Positions 1 to 8,299 are shown, counted from the stretch's first letter. The stretch: DNA of 64,000 nt from Tridacna crocea (GCA_943736015.1 OX031063.1:32670172-32734171); one strand, 5' to 3'. Notes: generated by a model not told the origin, from the sequence alone. A program made the numbers and translations.

Positions 1-180
1 TTAGCTAGCCTCTCAAAAGTACTTGTAATAATAGTTATGTTTATAAAAGGAGTAATTTGCATTTGGAAAATATTGTACAAAGGACTGGTTACTGAACCTA
101 CAGCAAAGTCTAGGTAGGAGCACTGGCCGCAGCGATATAATTGAAATATTGTTGAAAACGGTGTTGAACCACATGCAATC
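1..180 (+). repeat. SINE-like element alpha, 3' part only
   Basis: This is the 3' part of the element seen whole at 7044-7337; its head lies left of the window. It holds the shared core in diverged form ('ttggaaaatattgtac', then 'actggttactg') followed by a CCGC-containing stretch and 'gttgaaaacggtgtt'. The same order occurs at 447-560, which is how the relationship was recognised. Confidence 0.6.
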
Positions 181-299
181 AAGCAATTAATCGATCAACC
201 AGTTCAGTCCCCCTTCTTTTATTTACCTGATATACTTCACAGCATTTTCAAATCAACACAGTTTCTTCACCTTCCAAAGATTCTGAAAAAGGTACATGT

Positions 300-790
300 A
301 TTCGGTCCGCATTGCCCGGAACGTGAGGCACGGCTTGGCTGGTTTGTATCCCCTGCTCGGTCAGTTCTTTCCGAGAGCTGATGATACTCACTGTAGAAGC
401 ATTAATTTTTCTGAGCAGCAGTTTTGACTATAATTGTGGAAAAGTAGTCAATGGCTTGGGACGAATATCGTGAGAAGTACTAGTTACTGAAACTACAGGA
501 ACGCATAGGCAAGAGTATTGGCCCCCGCAACGTAACTCGAATATCGTTGAAAACGGTGTTAAACACATATATTTAACTCATATATTTATTTTCAGAACAC
601 TTTTTAACGCATGCCTATTAAAATAGCACGAAACCTAAATTTGTCTTTTCTGTCATTAATCTTTCCAAACTTAACAATTTCTTTATCCACAATGCAGCCC
701 TGCTACTATAAAGTAAAAGTGTCCAAATCAAATGCGCTTTCCAACTTTCCATTTAACAAGTTCTCTCTCTTTCTCTCTCTCACTGGTGAA
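300..790 (+). repeat. SINE-like element beta with AT-rich tail; probable full-length relative of the 446-bp monomer
   Basis: The head (about 300-375) lines up with the tRNA-like head of alpha: 'attcggtc' at the start, a box-B-like GGTTTGTATCC at 341-351, then 'tgctcgg' and 'tttccgag'. The body (about 440-550) carries the core ('gtcaatggcttgggacgaatat', 'gagaagtactag') and 'gttgaaaacggtgtt', as in alpha. The tail (about 600-755) matches the 446-bp monomers: 'catgcctatta', 'tctgtcatta', 'aatttctttatccaca', 'ctataaagtaaaagtgtc'. A run of five T at 406-410 would stop RNA polymerase III soon after box B, so this is probably a decayed copy. A CT-rich microsatellite (761-782) closes it. Confidence 0.6.
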
Positions 791-878
791 TAATGTTTTG
801 ATGTTTATGACATTGAGCATGTGAGACAGCAGCCAGTGGATATAATATTATGATGAGCACTAGATAAAGAAAACCATA

Positions 879-1142
879 AAAGGTTCGAGAACAGGGAGCC
901 GCTAGTTTGATTCCCGGCTCGGTCGATTTTTTCCGACAATTGCTTACAGTCATTGCGATTATGATTCATTCATTTCTCAACCTTTATCATTATTTCGACA
1001 ATTCTTATGTTGGAAAGTAGTAAGTGCCTTGGAAATGATATTGTGCGTAATACTGGTAAAAGTAATTCCAGGAGAGGATAAGTTCACGGGCCGCCGCAAT
1101 ATGAACTGAAATAATATTGTAAACGACGTTTTAACACTCTTC
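879..1142 (+). repeat. SINE-like element gamma
   Basis: Third diverged copy in the unit. The head has 'ggttcgagaacagggagcc' and a box-B-like AGTTTGATTCC at 904-914, then 'ggctcggtcg' and 'tttccgaca'. The body carries the core ('gtgccttggaaatgatattg', 'gcgtaatactggtaaaag') and a CCGCCGC stretch, and ends near 'cgacgttttaacac', matching 'aacggtgttgaacc' of alpha. Six T at 927-932, about 15 bases after box B, would end any Pol III transcript early. No flanking target-site duplication is obvious. Confidence 0.55.
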
Positions 1143-1519
1143 AATAAATACTGCATACTTATAGCATTGAGAATCTTACGTTCATTTTTATGACTTATTT
1201 TCAATAGATAGATGCTTTAGATCATAAAATGGGAACCTTGTTTTTTTCGGCATTCATTAGGTAAATAGCCGAGGTTGATACGGAATTCAAATCGGTCGTA
1301 TGTAGAAACAGGGTGATTACATAATCTTGTAAGATCTTGCCAGGATATCTAAAATGTGCAAGTAACACCATAACATTTCTTTCTGAATATTCGAAGGATA
1401 ATAGAGTTAGATTACACTCAAAATTACGGACTGAAGGATTTTTATTGTAATTTATTGTAGGAAGTACATTTTTTGGAGGAAAAGGATGGACATTGTGGTC
1501 AGAGAAGACAGTCTTTATA
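1143..1519. other. AT-rich stretch with no recognised feature
   Basis: Between element gamma and the GATA run I see no repeat internal to the unit and no credible coding. A minus-strand frame stays open across part of it and continues into the purine-rich block, but that frame is rejected as coding. The same stretch is present at the same relative position in every unit. Confidence 0.5.
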
Positions 1520-2100
1520 GATAGATAGATAGATAGATAAAATAAAAGGAAAAAAAAGCGTAAGAGATTGATAGGATGGAGAGACAAGAGTAAAGTTTGC
1601 AGGAAGGAAAGCGAAAGAAAGACAGACAGAGAGAACGTAACAGAATAGGGAGTGACAGGAAAATGAGACAGAAGATGGTGGAAGAGCGGAAGAGACAGAA
1701 AGCAACAGAGATAGGGAGACTGTGAAAGAAGGCAATGAGATACAGGTAGAAAGAGGAGAGAAATAAAAGGAGAGAAGGAAGAGAAATGGGAAGGGATAGA
1801 CAGTGATACACAGAGCGAGAGAAAGACAGAGAGCGAGAGAGACAGACAGACAGACAGAGAAACAGCGAGAGACTGAGCCTGGAAAACAGTGTTGAGAGAA
1901 AGATGAAATAAGGGACAGAGAGTAAGAAGAAAAGAGTTCGAAAGGCAGTAGATAGAAGGTGAGAGACAGAGAGAAAGAGAAACAATAGAGATACACAAAA
2001 TTAAATGGAGAGAGGTGAAGAAAGACAGAAATTGTTAAAAGAGAGACAGAAATAGATAAAGAAAAGGAGAAGAGATAGAGTGTGTGAGACGACAGAAATG
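1520..2100. repeat. Purine-rich GATA/GACA/GAGA block, (GATA)5
   Basis: It opens with five perfect GATA repeats (1520-1539) and continues for about 560 bp of plus-strand A/G-rich sequence built from GAGA, GACA and AGGA words, including a GACA run near 1850. T and C are scarce, so the minus strand is CT-rich and lacks stop codons in all three frames for about 480 bp. GATA and GACA simple repeats are a common animal microsatellite class. Long purine-rich strands can form unusual structures, but the interruptions here (GACA, TACA) make a perfect triplex unlikely. Confidence 0.9.
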
Positions 2101-2556
2101 AGGGTGATTACATTATTTCTGACTGTTCAGAATAAGAGTTAATATCATAAAGAAGACGTTGAGGACAAAGAGTTATCGGTGAAACAACAGGGGCATAGCT
2201 TTATCGTTGGATTGGAAGGAACATTCGATTAAGTAAGGTTCTAATTTGAAGGAAGCAGAATAAACAAGCTAACTGACTGGGGCTAAATTATGGGTGATAG
2301 CATAGTTGTAAATACTGGGGATATATCTGTCCAACTGATAGAAAATATTACCCACCACGGATAAAGGCATACGACATTGGTTTGAGATAATAGAAGGGAC
2401 ATTGTTACAAGATTGGAAGAAACATCGAACTGGGAATGTCTTTCACCGTCTGAAAGGAAGTACAGGGAACCAATAGAACATCTTTCCGACTGGCGTTGCA
2501 GGCTAACAGGTAGGGAGTAAAATCTCTGGAAGGACACAGGTTTATAGCTTACTGAT
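2101..2556. other. Unique-looking stretch with weak repeated words
   Basis: No gene or element recognised. Two segments about 210 bp apart, near 2210 ('gattggaaggaacattcg') and near 2420 ('gattggaagaaacatcga'), look related, and 'actggg' words recur at about 2275, 2316 and 2428, as they do further downstream. The stretch may be the decayed left end of the repeat field at 2557-3300. Confidence 0.4.
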
Positions 2557-2678
2557 ACATCTCACCAAGGCTACCATATCGATTCCTGAAATACCATAAC
2601 GCAAACTGTTGCAGTAACATCTCACCAAGGCTACCATCTCGATTCCTAAAATAACATAACGCAATCTGTTGCAGTAAC
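2557..2678 (+). repeat. 60-bp tandem duplication
   Basis: Two adjacent copies start at 2557 and 2617 with the phrase acatctcaccaaggctacc, and both end in 'ctgttgcagtaac'. They differ at a few bases ('atatcg' against 'atctcg', 'cctgaaatac' against 'cctaaaataa'). The pair is kept in all nine units, so it predates the amplification of the unit. Confidence 0.92.
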
Positions 2679-2720
2679 CAATGGACATCTTCGAACTGTT
2701 GGTACATCAACAAGGCAAGG

Positions 2721-2919
2721 GAATTGAAAACGGGTGAATTTTAAGACAGAACACAGCTTCAGGGCCTTATGGTGTATCCGAGGGACTCATAGACTGGGGG
2801 TGTTCAGTTGTTAACTTTGGAATTGAAAACGCATGCATTTTAAGACAGAACACAGCTTCAGGGCCTTATGGTGTATCAGAGGGACTCATAGACGGGGGGT
2901 GTTCAGTTGTTAACTTGGG
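2721..2919 (+). repeat. 99-bp tandem duplication
   Basis: Two adjacent copies start at 2721 and 2820 with 'gaattgaaaacg' and carry 'agacagaacacagcttca' and AGGGCC at 2761 and 2860, then 'gactgggggtgttcag'. In unit 1 the second copy reads 'gacggggg'. Copy-specific differences ('gggtgaat' against 'catgcatt', 'atccga' against 'atcaga') are kept in all units. Confidence 0.93.
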
Positions 2920-3300
2920 TTCAATGCGCTGACTAATGTTTTAAGACTGGAAGACAAGTTAAATTTGGGATTCTCTCTGAAATTACTCTTACAGATTTTA
3001 ACTACATGTCAGGAAAAAGGTGTATGGGCAAAGTGTGCAAACAATACCACGAGAGTGAGGCAGTGGTTTAGGGCCTGTGTGTACATTCAACTGAGTATAG
3101 AACAATTTCAAAGTCTACCAGGATATGAAATAGATTGGGGAAACAATCCACGAACCGAGGATACAATCTCAGGGCCCACTATGTTTGCAAAGGCCTGCTT
3201 GTTGGTTTTCGGCGCTGTGGGTATGAAATCGGCGACTGGGGGTACTGGCTTAAGAACTTGTGCAGTCAAAGAAAGGTAGAAATACAGTTTTAGGGCCTAT
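2920..3300 (+). repeat. Degenerate ~100-bp repeat with AGGGCC words
   Basis: AGGGCC recurs at 3070, 3171 and 3292, each preceded by a related phrase such as 'cagtggttt', 'acaatctc' or 'acagtttt'. Spacings are 101 and 121 bp, close to the 99-bp spacing of the duplication just upstream. GATTGGGG at 3132 and GACTGGGG at 3234 are 102 bp apart. This suggests an older ~100-bp tandem repeat of which 2721-2919 is the youngest duplication. A plus-strand frame of 104 codons crosses it but begins at TTG and is not taken as a gene. Confidence 0.5.
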
Positions 3301-3651
3301 TGACAAGCAATTTCAAGCAGTTACAGCTAAAGATGTAAACTCAAACAAAAAGAAATATTTCTCGGACTAAATGTACAACACTTCGACTTAAGGTAAATCG
3401 AGCAAACTGAAGGCGGCAACGCATGGCATTTCCTTCAAATGAAAATAAAGACAAATTTCTAGACATTTGCATTTCACAGACCGGCGATGCATCTTACAGA
3501 AACACACATATAAGGGACAAAACAATGGTTAGAAGTGGTTAATCATATCGAATAATTTCCAGAGGTAAGTTTTATCTCAGTGACTAACAGTAAACCTGAC
3601 TGAAGTACTGAAACAAGCAACTGGTTGATTCTCAAGCGTTTGTCGACTGGG
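3301..3651. other. Stretch with no recognised feature
   Basis: AT-rich sequence between the ~100-bp repeat field and the decayed 446-bp monomer. No internal repeat or coding stands out. A minus-strand frame of 75 codons overlaps its end and runs into the decayed monomer, with no recognisable product. Confidence 0.4.
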
Positions 3652-4012
3652 ATCAAAGAAGCAGCAAGTGCCAATGGGAACAATATTGTGCGAAGTACTG
3701 GTAAAAGAAGGCACTGATCTAACTCTAAATAGCGTATAACTTCTTTTTAATTGAATCCAAAACTGTCCGGAAAATATCGATCCTCTTGAAATTAACTTCT
3801 GCAAAATCTAAACACGTGGCTATCAAAATCTAGTGCTCACAAATTTCGTTTTTTCCATCATTGTTCTTTACAAACAGTTACATTGTCTTTTTGCACGTAA
3901 CAACCCTCCAGGGATAAATAATTACAGACTAGAAATGTATCTCCCCAAGTAAAATTAAAATCTGCAGACTAAGGATACATTTGCTTACACTGAGAACATG
4001 CTCTATAGAATA
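3652..4012 (+). repeat. Decayed copy of the 446-bp monomer
   Basis: The core is well preserved near 3666-3712 ('agtgccaatgggaacaatat', then 'gaagtactggtaaaag'). It lies about 426 bp before the core of the first intact monomer. The following sequence matches monomer tails loosely: 'cacgtggctatcaaaatcta' near 3813 against 'cacgtgcctattgctatcta', then 'gtttttccatcattg' and 'agtaaaattaaaatctgcag'. The join into the first intact monomer is seamless. Confidence 0.65.
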
Positions 4013-4458
4013 GATGACGATTATTGCGACAGGATTTGATCTTATCTCACCATTCGTAATTCTTTCCACGAGGCTATGTGAGAAAGGCTGCCAGTGTCAA
4101 TGGGAACAATATTGTGCGAAGTACTGGTAAAATGTTATCCCCCTGGCCTCCACCTCCCCTTACGGCCAGCCCTTTAAATCACCATCTTTTATAACAACAT
4201 GGATATCTCATTTAATGGGTCCTTCATTCAATGCAGCTAACACTTATAAAAGCCAACATGTGCCTATTACTATCTAGCACTAGTTTTTCTGTCATTACCC
4301 TTTCACAATTATTAATTTCTTCATCTACAATACAATCTTTCCTCTATATAGTAGAAATGTCAAAATCAAAACCTTTCTCAAACACCCTTCCTCAGGTGAA
4401 AGTAAAATCGCGGACTTAAGATACATTTGCTTAGACTGAGAATTCACTACATAGAATT
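4013..4458 (+). repeat. 446-bp monomer 1, type A
   Basis: Starts at 'gatgacgattattgcgacag', as all six do. The A-type signature is 'tttgatcttatctcaccatt' and 'ctttccacg'. The core lies at about 4091-4135, followed by 'ttatccccctggcctccacc'. The tail holds 'ttataacaacatgg', 'acatgtgcctatta' and 'ctgtcattacccttt', and ends with 'tcgcggactta'. Confidence 0.92.
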
Positions 4459-4905
4459 GATGACGATTATTGCGACAGGATTTAATCTTATCTCAGCACT
4501 CATAATTCTTTCGACGAGGCTATGTGAGAAAGGCTGCCAGTGTCAATGGGAACAATATTGTGCGAAGTACTGGTAAATAGTTATCACCCTGGCCTCCACC
4601 TCCCCTTACAGCCAGCCCTTTAAATCACCATCTTTTAGAACAGCATGGATATCTTATTTACTGGGTCCTTCAGTCAATGCAGGTAACACTTATTAAACCC
4701 AACACATGCCTATTACTATCTAGCACTACCTTTTCTCTCATCAGCTTCACACATTTATCAATTTCTTCATCAACAATACAATCTTTCCGCTATAAAGTAA
4801 GAATGTCAAAATCAAAAACCTTCTCAAGCTCCCTTCCTCTGGTGAAAGTAAAATCTGTAGACTAAGGATACATTTGCTTAGACTGTGAATATGCTCTACA
4901 GAATT
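4459..4905 (+). repeat. 446-bp monomer 2, type B
   Basis: The B-type signature is 'tttaatcttatctcagcact' and 'ctttcgacg', then 'ttatcaccctgg' after the core (core start about 4537). The tail is also type B: 'tttagaacagcatgg', 'cttcagtcaatgcagg' and 'ctctcatcagcttcac', where A monomers read 'ctgtcattac'. Confidence 0.92.
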
Positions 4906-5352
4906 GATGACGATTATTGCGACAGGATTTGATCTTATCTCACCATTCGTAATTCTTTCCACGAGGCTATGTGAGAAAGGCTGCCAGTGTCAATGGGAAC
5001 AATACTGTGAGAAGTACTGGTAAAATGTTATCCCCCTGGCCTCCACCTCCCCTTACAGCCAGCCCTATAAATCACCATCTTTTATAACAACATGGAAATC
5101 TCATTTAATGCATCCTTCATTCAATGCAGGTAACACTTATAAAAGCCAACATGTGCCTATTGCCATCTGGCAGTATTTTTTCTGTCATTACCCTTTAACA
5201 ATTATTAATTTCTTCATCTACAATACAATCTTTCCTCTATATAGTAGAAATGTCAAAATCAAAAACTTTCTCGAACACCCTTCCTCGGGTGAAAGTAAAA
5301 TCTGCGGACTTAAGATACATTTGCTTAGACTGAGAATTCACTACATAGAATT
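4906..5352 (+). repeat. 446-bp monomer 3, type A
   Basis: Returns to the A signature ('tttgatcttatctcaccatt', 'ctttccacg', 'ttatccccctgg'). Its core reads 'caatactgtgagaag', a change present in all units. The tail resembles monomer 1 ('acatgtgcctattgcc', 'ctgtcattacccttt') but has 'ctggcagtattt' in place of 'ctagcactagttt'. Confidence 0.92.
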
Positions 5353-5797
5353 GATGACGGTTATTGCGACAGGATTTAATCTTATCTCAGCACTCATAAT
5401 TCTTTCGACGAGGCTACGTGAGAAAGGCTGCCAGTGTCAATGGGAACAATATTGTGCGAAGTACTGGTAAAAAGTTATCACCCTGGCCTCTACCTCCCCT
5501 TACAGCCAGCTCTTTAAATCACCATCTTTTAGAACAACATGGATATCTTATTTACTGGGTCCTTCAGTCAATGCAGGTAACACTTATTAAACCCAACACA
5601 TGCCTATTACTATCTAGCACTACCTTTTCTCTCATCAGCTTCACATATTTATCAATTTCTTCATCCACAATACAATTTTTCCGCTATAAAGTAAAAGTGT
5701 CAAAATCAAAAACCTTCTCAAGCTCCCTTCCTCTGGTGAAAGTAAAATCTGTAGACTAAGGATACATTTGTTTAGACAGAATATGCTCTATAGAATT
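5353..5797 (+). repeat. 446-bp monomer 4, type B
   Basis: B signature ('tttaatcttatctcagcact', 'ctttcgacg', 'ttatcaccctgg', 'tttagaacaacatgg', 'ctctcatcagcttcac'). It is closest to monomer 2, differing by small changes such as 'gctacgtgag', 'cctctacc' and 'catattta'. Confidence 0.92.
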
Positions 5798-6244
5798 GAT
5801 GACGATTATTGCGACAGGATTTGATCTTATCTCACCATTCGCAATTCTTTCCACGAGGCTATGTGAGAAAGGCTGCCAGTGTCAATGGGAACAACATTGT
5901 GTGAAGTACTGGTAAAAAGTTATCCCCCTGGCCTCCACCTCCCCTTACAGCCAGCCCTTTAAATCACCATCTTTTATAACAACATGGATATCTCATTTAA
6001 TGGATCCTTCATTCAATGCAGCTAACACTTATTAAACCCAACACGTGCCTATTGCTATCTAGCACTAGTTTTTCTGTCATTACCATTTCACAATTATAAA
6101 TTTCTTCATCTACAATAAAATCTTTACACTATATAATAGAAGTGTCAAAATCAAAACATTCCTCAAACACTCTTCCTCTGGTGAAAGTAAAATCTGCAGA
6201 CTTAAGATACATTTGCTTAGACTGAGAATTCACTCCATAGAATT
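5798..6244 (+). repeat. 446-bp monomer 5, type A
   Basis: A signature with 'cattcgcaattc', and the core altered to 'caacattgtgtgaag'. The tail matches A monomers ('ctagcactagtttttctgtc') but shares 'attaaacccaacac' with the B monomers, hinting at past exchange between the two types. Confidence 0.9.
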
Positions 6245-6620
6245 GATGACGATTATTGCGACAGGATTTAATCTTCTCTCAGCACACATACTTCTTTCGA
6301 CGAGGCTATGTGAGAAAGGCTGCCAGTGTCAATGGGAACAATATTGTGCGAAGTACTGGTAAAAAGTTATCCCCCTGGCCTCCACCTCCCCTTACAGCCA
6401 GCCCTTTAAATCACCATCTTTTATAACAACATGCATATCGTATTTGATGGATCCTTTATTCAATGCAGGTAACACATATCGAAGCCAACACATACCTATA
6501 GAAATCTAGCACAGTATAGATATTTCGCTTTTCTGACATTAGCCTTACAAATTTAACAATTTCTTCATCCACAATACAACCTTTCCACTATTAAGTAAAA
6601 AATGATAAATTCAAAACCTT
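6245..6620 (+). repeat. 446-bp monomer 6, type B head with diverged tail (incomplete)
   Basis: The head is type B ('tttaatcttctctcagcac', 'ctttcgacg'), but after the core the sequence reads 'ttatccccctgg' and 'ttataacaacatgc', which is type A. The tail from about 6480 is strongly diverged and resembles the tail of element beta ('cttttctgacatta', 'aatttaacaatttcttcatc', 'ctattaagtaaaa'). The next expected 'gatgacg' start never comes, so the tandem run ends here. Confidence 0.8.
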
Positions 6621-7043
6621 TTCTCAAACTCACTCCCTCTCACACTCACTGCCTCTCTGTTGCTGTCTCTCGGTTTTCATGTCTCTAAAAATCCAGGGGC
6701 ACATAAGTAACATTCAAGTAATGTTCATGTCGGCCTTAAAACACCAAGAAAACAAACACATTTATCTCCACTAATAAATCCGGTATCGGCTTTGCCATCA
6801 TCATCACCAACTCAACCATCGAAACTACCATCACCATTATTATAACCATCAACATCATCATCAAAGCAATTATTAAAAAGCGTTAAAAAACACCATAGCT
6901 TTGTGTTAAGTTACAGCAAACTCTTGAACAGTTCAGGAAAACATCTTTTTCCATTCAAATCAGTTACCTTTCTTTGATTAATCTAAAAATCTTTCACACT
7001 ATTCCAAACTCAAAACTTTTCTTTGACTACAGAGATTTTCGAA
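6621..7043. repeat. CT-rich patch and imperfect CAT/ACC trinucleotide tract in AT-rich sequence
   Basis: A CT-rich patch ('ctcccctctcacactc'-like words, 6640-6680) follows the last monomer, at the position where element beta also ends in a CT-rich microsatellite. At 6796-6864 there is an imperfect trinucleotide tract of CAT and ACC words ('catcatcatcacc', 'aacatcatcatc'). The remainder up to the head of the next alpha element holds nothing I recognise. The arrangement is repeated in every unit. Confidence 0.7.
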
Positions 7044-7337
7044 AATCAATTCGGTCGATAGAGTATAGAACTTGAGACATGGGTTAGCTGGTTTGATTCC
7101 CCTACTCGGCCCTGTCTTTCCGAGGTTTGATAATAATTTTTGCGACAGGATTGATTCTTAGCTAGCCTCTCAAAAGTACTTGTAATAATAGTTATGTTTA
7201 TAAAAGGAGTAATTTGCATTTGGAAAATATTGTACAAAGGACTGGTTACTGAACCTACAGCAAAGTCTAGGTAGGAGCACTGGCCGCAGCGATATAATTG
7301 AAATATTGTTGAAAACGGTGTTGAACCACATGCAATC
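7044..7337 (+). repeat. SINE-like element alpha across the unit 1/2 boundary, tRNA-Lys-like head
   Basis: The first ~65 bases resemble a tRNA gene. 'tcaattcggtcgatagag' is comparable with the D-arm of tRNA-Lys (tcagtcggtagag). It is followed at tRNA-like spacing (about 46 bases) by GGTTTGATTCC at 7090-7100, one mismatch from the box B consensus. An unrelated-looking body with the core follows and ends near 'aacggtgttgaacc'. Five T at 7137-7141 would terminate Pol III about 40 bases after box B. I infer a decayed tRNA-derived SINE; the tRNA species assignment is tentative. The unit boundary I use is arbitrary and merely falls inside this element. Confidence 0.6.
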
Positions 7338-7456
7338 AAGCAATTAATCGATCAACCAGTTCAGTCCCCCTTCTTTTATTTACCTGATATACTTCACAGC
7401 ATTTTCAAATCAACACAGTTTCTTCACCTTCCAAAGATTCTGAAAAAGGTACATGT

Positions 7457-8299
7457 ATTCGGTCCGCATTGCCCGGAACGTGAGGCACGGCTTGGCTGGT
7501 TTGTATCCCCTGCTCGGTCAGTTCTTTCCGAGAGCTGATGATACTCACTGTAGAAGCATTAATTTTTCTGAGCAGCAGTTTTGACTATAATTGTGGAAAA
7601 GTAGTCAATGGCTTGGGACGAATATCGTGAGAAGTACTAGTTACTGAAACTACAGGAACGCATAGGCAAGAGTATTGGCCCCCGCAACGTAACTCGAATA
7701 TCGTTGAAAACGGTGTTAAACACATATAGTTAACTCATATATTTATTTTCAGAACACTTTTTAACGCATGCCTATTAAAATAGCACGAAACCTAAATTTG
7801 TCTTTTCTGTCATTAATCTTTCCAAACTTAACAATTTCTTTATCCACAATGCAGCCCTGCTACTATAAAGTAAAAGTGTCCAAATCAAATGCGCTTTCCA
7901 ACTTTCCATTTAACAAGTTCTCTCTCTTTCTCTCTCTCACTGGTGAATAATGTTTTGATGTTTATGACATTGAGCATGTGAGACAGCAGCCAGTGGATAT
8001 AATATTATGATGAGCACTAGATAAAGAAAACCATAAAAGGTTCGAGAACAGGGAGCCGCTAGTTTGATTCCCGGCTCGGTCGATTTTTTCCGACAATTGC
8101 TTACAGTCATTGCGATTATGATTCATTCATTTCTCAACCTTTATCATTATTTCGACAATTCTTATGTTGGAAAGTAGTAAGTGCCTTGGAAATGATATTG
8201 TGCGTAATACTGGTAAAAGTAATTCCAGGAGAGGATAAGTTCACGGGCCGCCGCAATATGAACTGAAATAATATTGTAAACGACGTTTTAACACTCTTC
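7457..8299 (+). repeat. SINE-like elements beta and gamma, unit 2
   Basis: Copy of 300-1142. The one difference noted is 'atatagttaac' near 7728. Confidence 0.55.

Larger units (their letters stand above)
1..7157 (+). repeat. Macrosatellite unit 1 (7157 bp), reference copy
   Basis: Used as the reference for unit coordinates. It has five GATA repeats, the longer TG form near 2080, T at 2120, G at 2894, G at 3897, A at 4827, A at 5343, A at 6085, T at 6592 and T at 7000. Two variants seen in no other copy lie at about 5265 (A instead of C) and in the 'agctcttt' near 5510. At the shared variant sites it matches unit 5 throughout. Confidence 0.97.

Noticed and set aside
611-793. Plus-strand 60-codon frame with an ATG, identical in all nine units
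   Set aside because: It is the tail of element beta and is homologous to the monomer tails, which have different frames. It is short, AT-rich and without recognisable features; identity across units reflects recent amplification.
1222-1998. Minus-strand frames of 156-260 codons rich in Ser, Leu and Phe, seen in every unit
   Set aside because: They lie in the purine-rich block, where the CT-rich minus strand lacks stop codons in all three frames. Composition is low-complexity, the frames interchange with GATA number, and no domain or signal is recognisable beyond chance hydrophobicity.
2965-3279. Plus-strand frame of 104 codons, repeated in all units
   Set aside because: It begins at TTG, not ATG, crosses a degenerate ~100-bp tandem repeat and matches no family I know. 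Its persistence follows from the near identity of the units.
5108-5759. Overlapping plus-strand frames of 120 and 113 codons, and related 62-codon frames at 4231 and 4677
   Set aside because: These are successive 446-bp monomers read in the same way. The 113-codon frame starts at GTG. Variants between units change the amino acid (Tyr/Ser, Asn/Thr, Ser/Cys, Phe/Ser) as freely as expected without selection, and minus-strand frames overlap the same sequence.
4013-6620. CRISPR-like regular repeats
   Set aside because: The repeating unit is the full 446 bp with no unique spacers, in a eukaryotic satellite context, and there are no cas genes.
7044-7110. A functional tRNA gene
   Set aside because: Only the D-arm and box B regions resemble a tRNA. 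I could not fold a proper acceptor stem or anticodon arm by eye, and the other heads in the unit are even more decayed.
7046-7339. Minus-strand frame of 97 codons at each unit boundary
   Set aside because: It is antisense to the alpha SINE-like element, starts at TTG and has no recognisable product.
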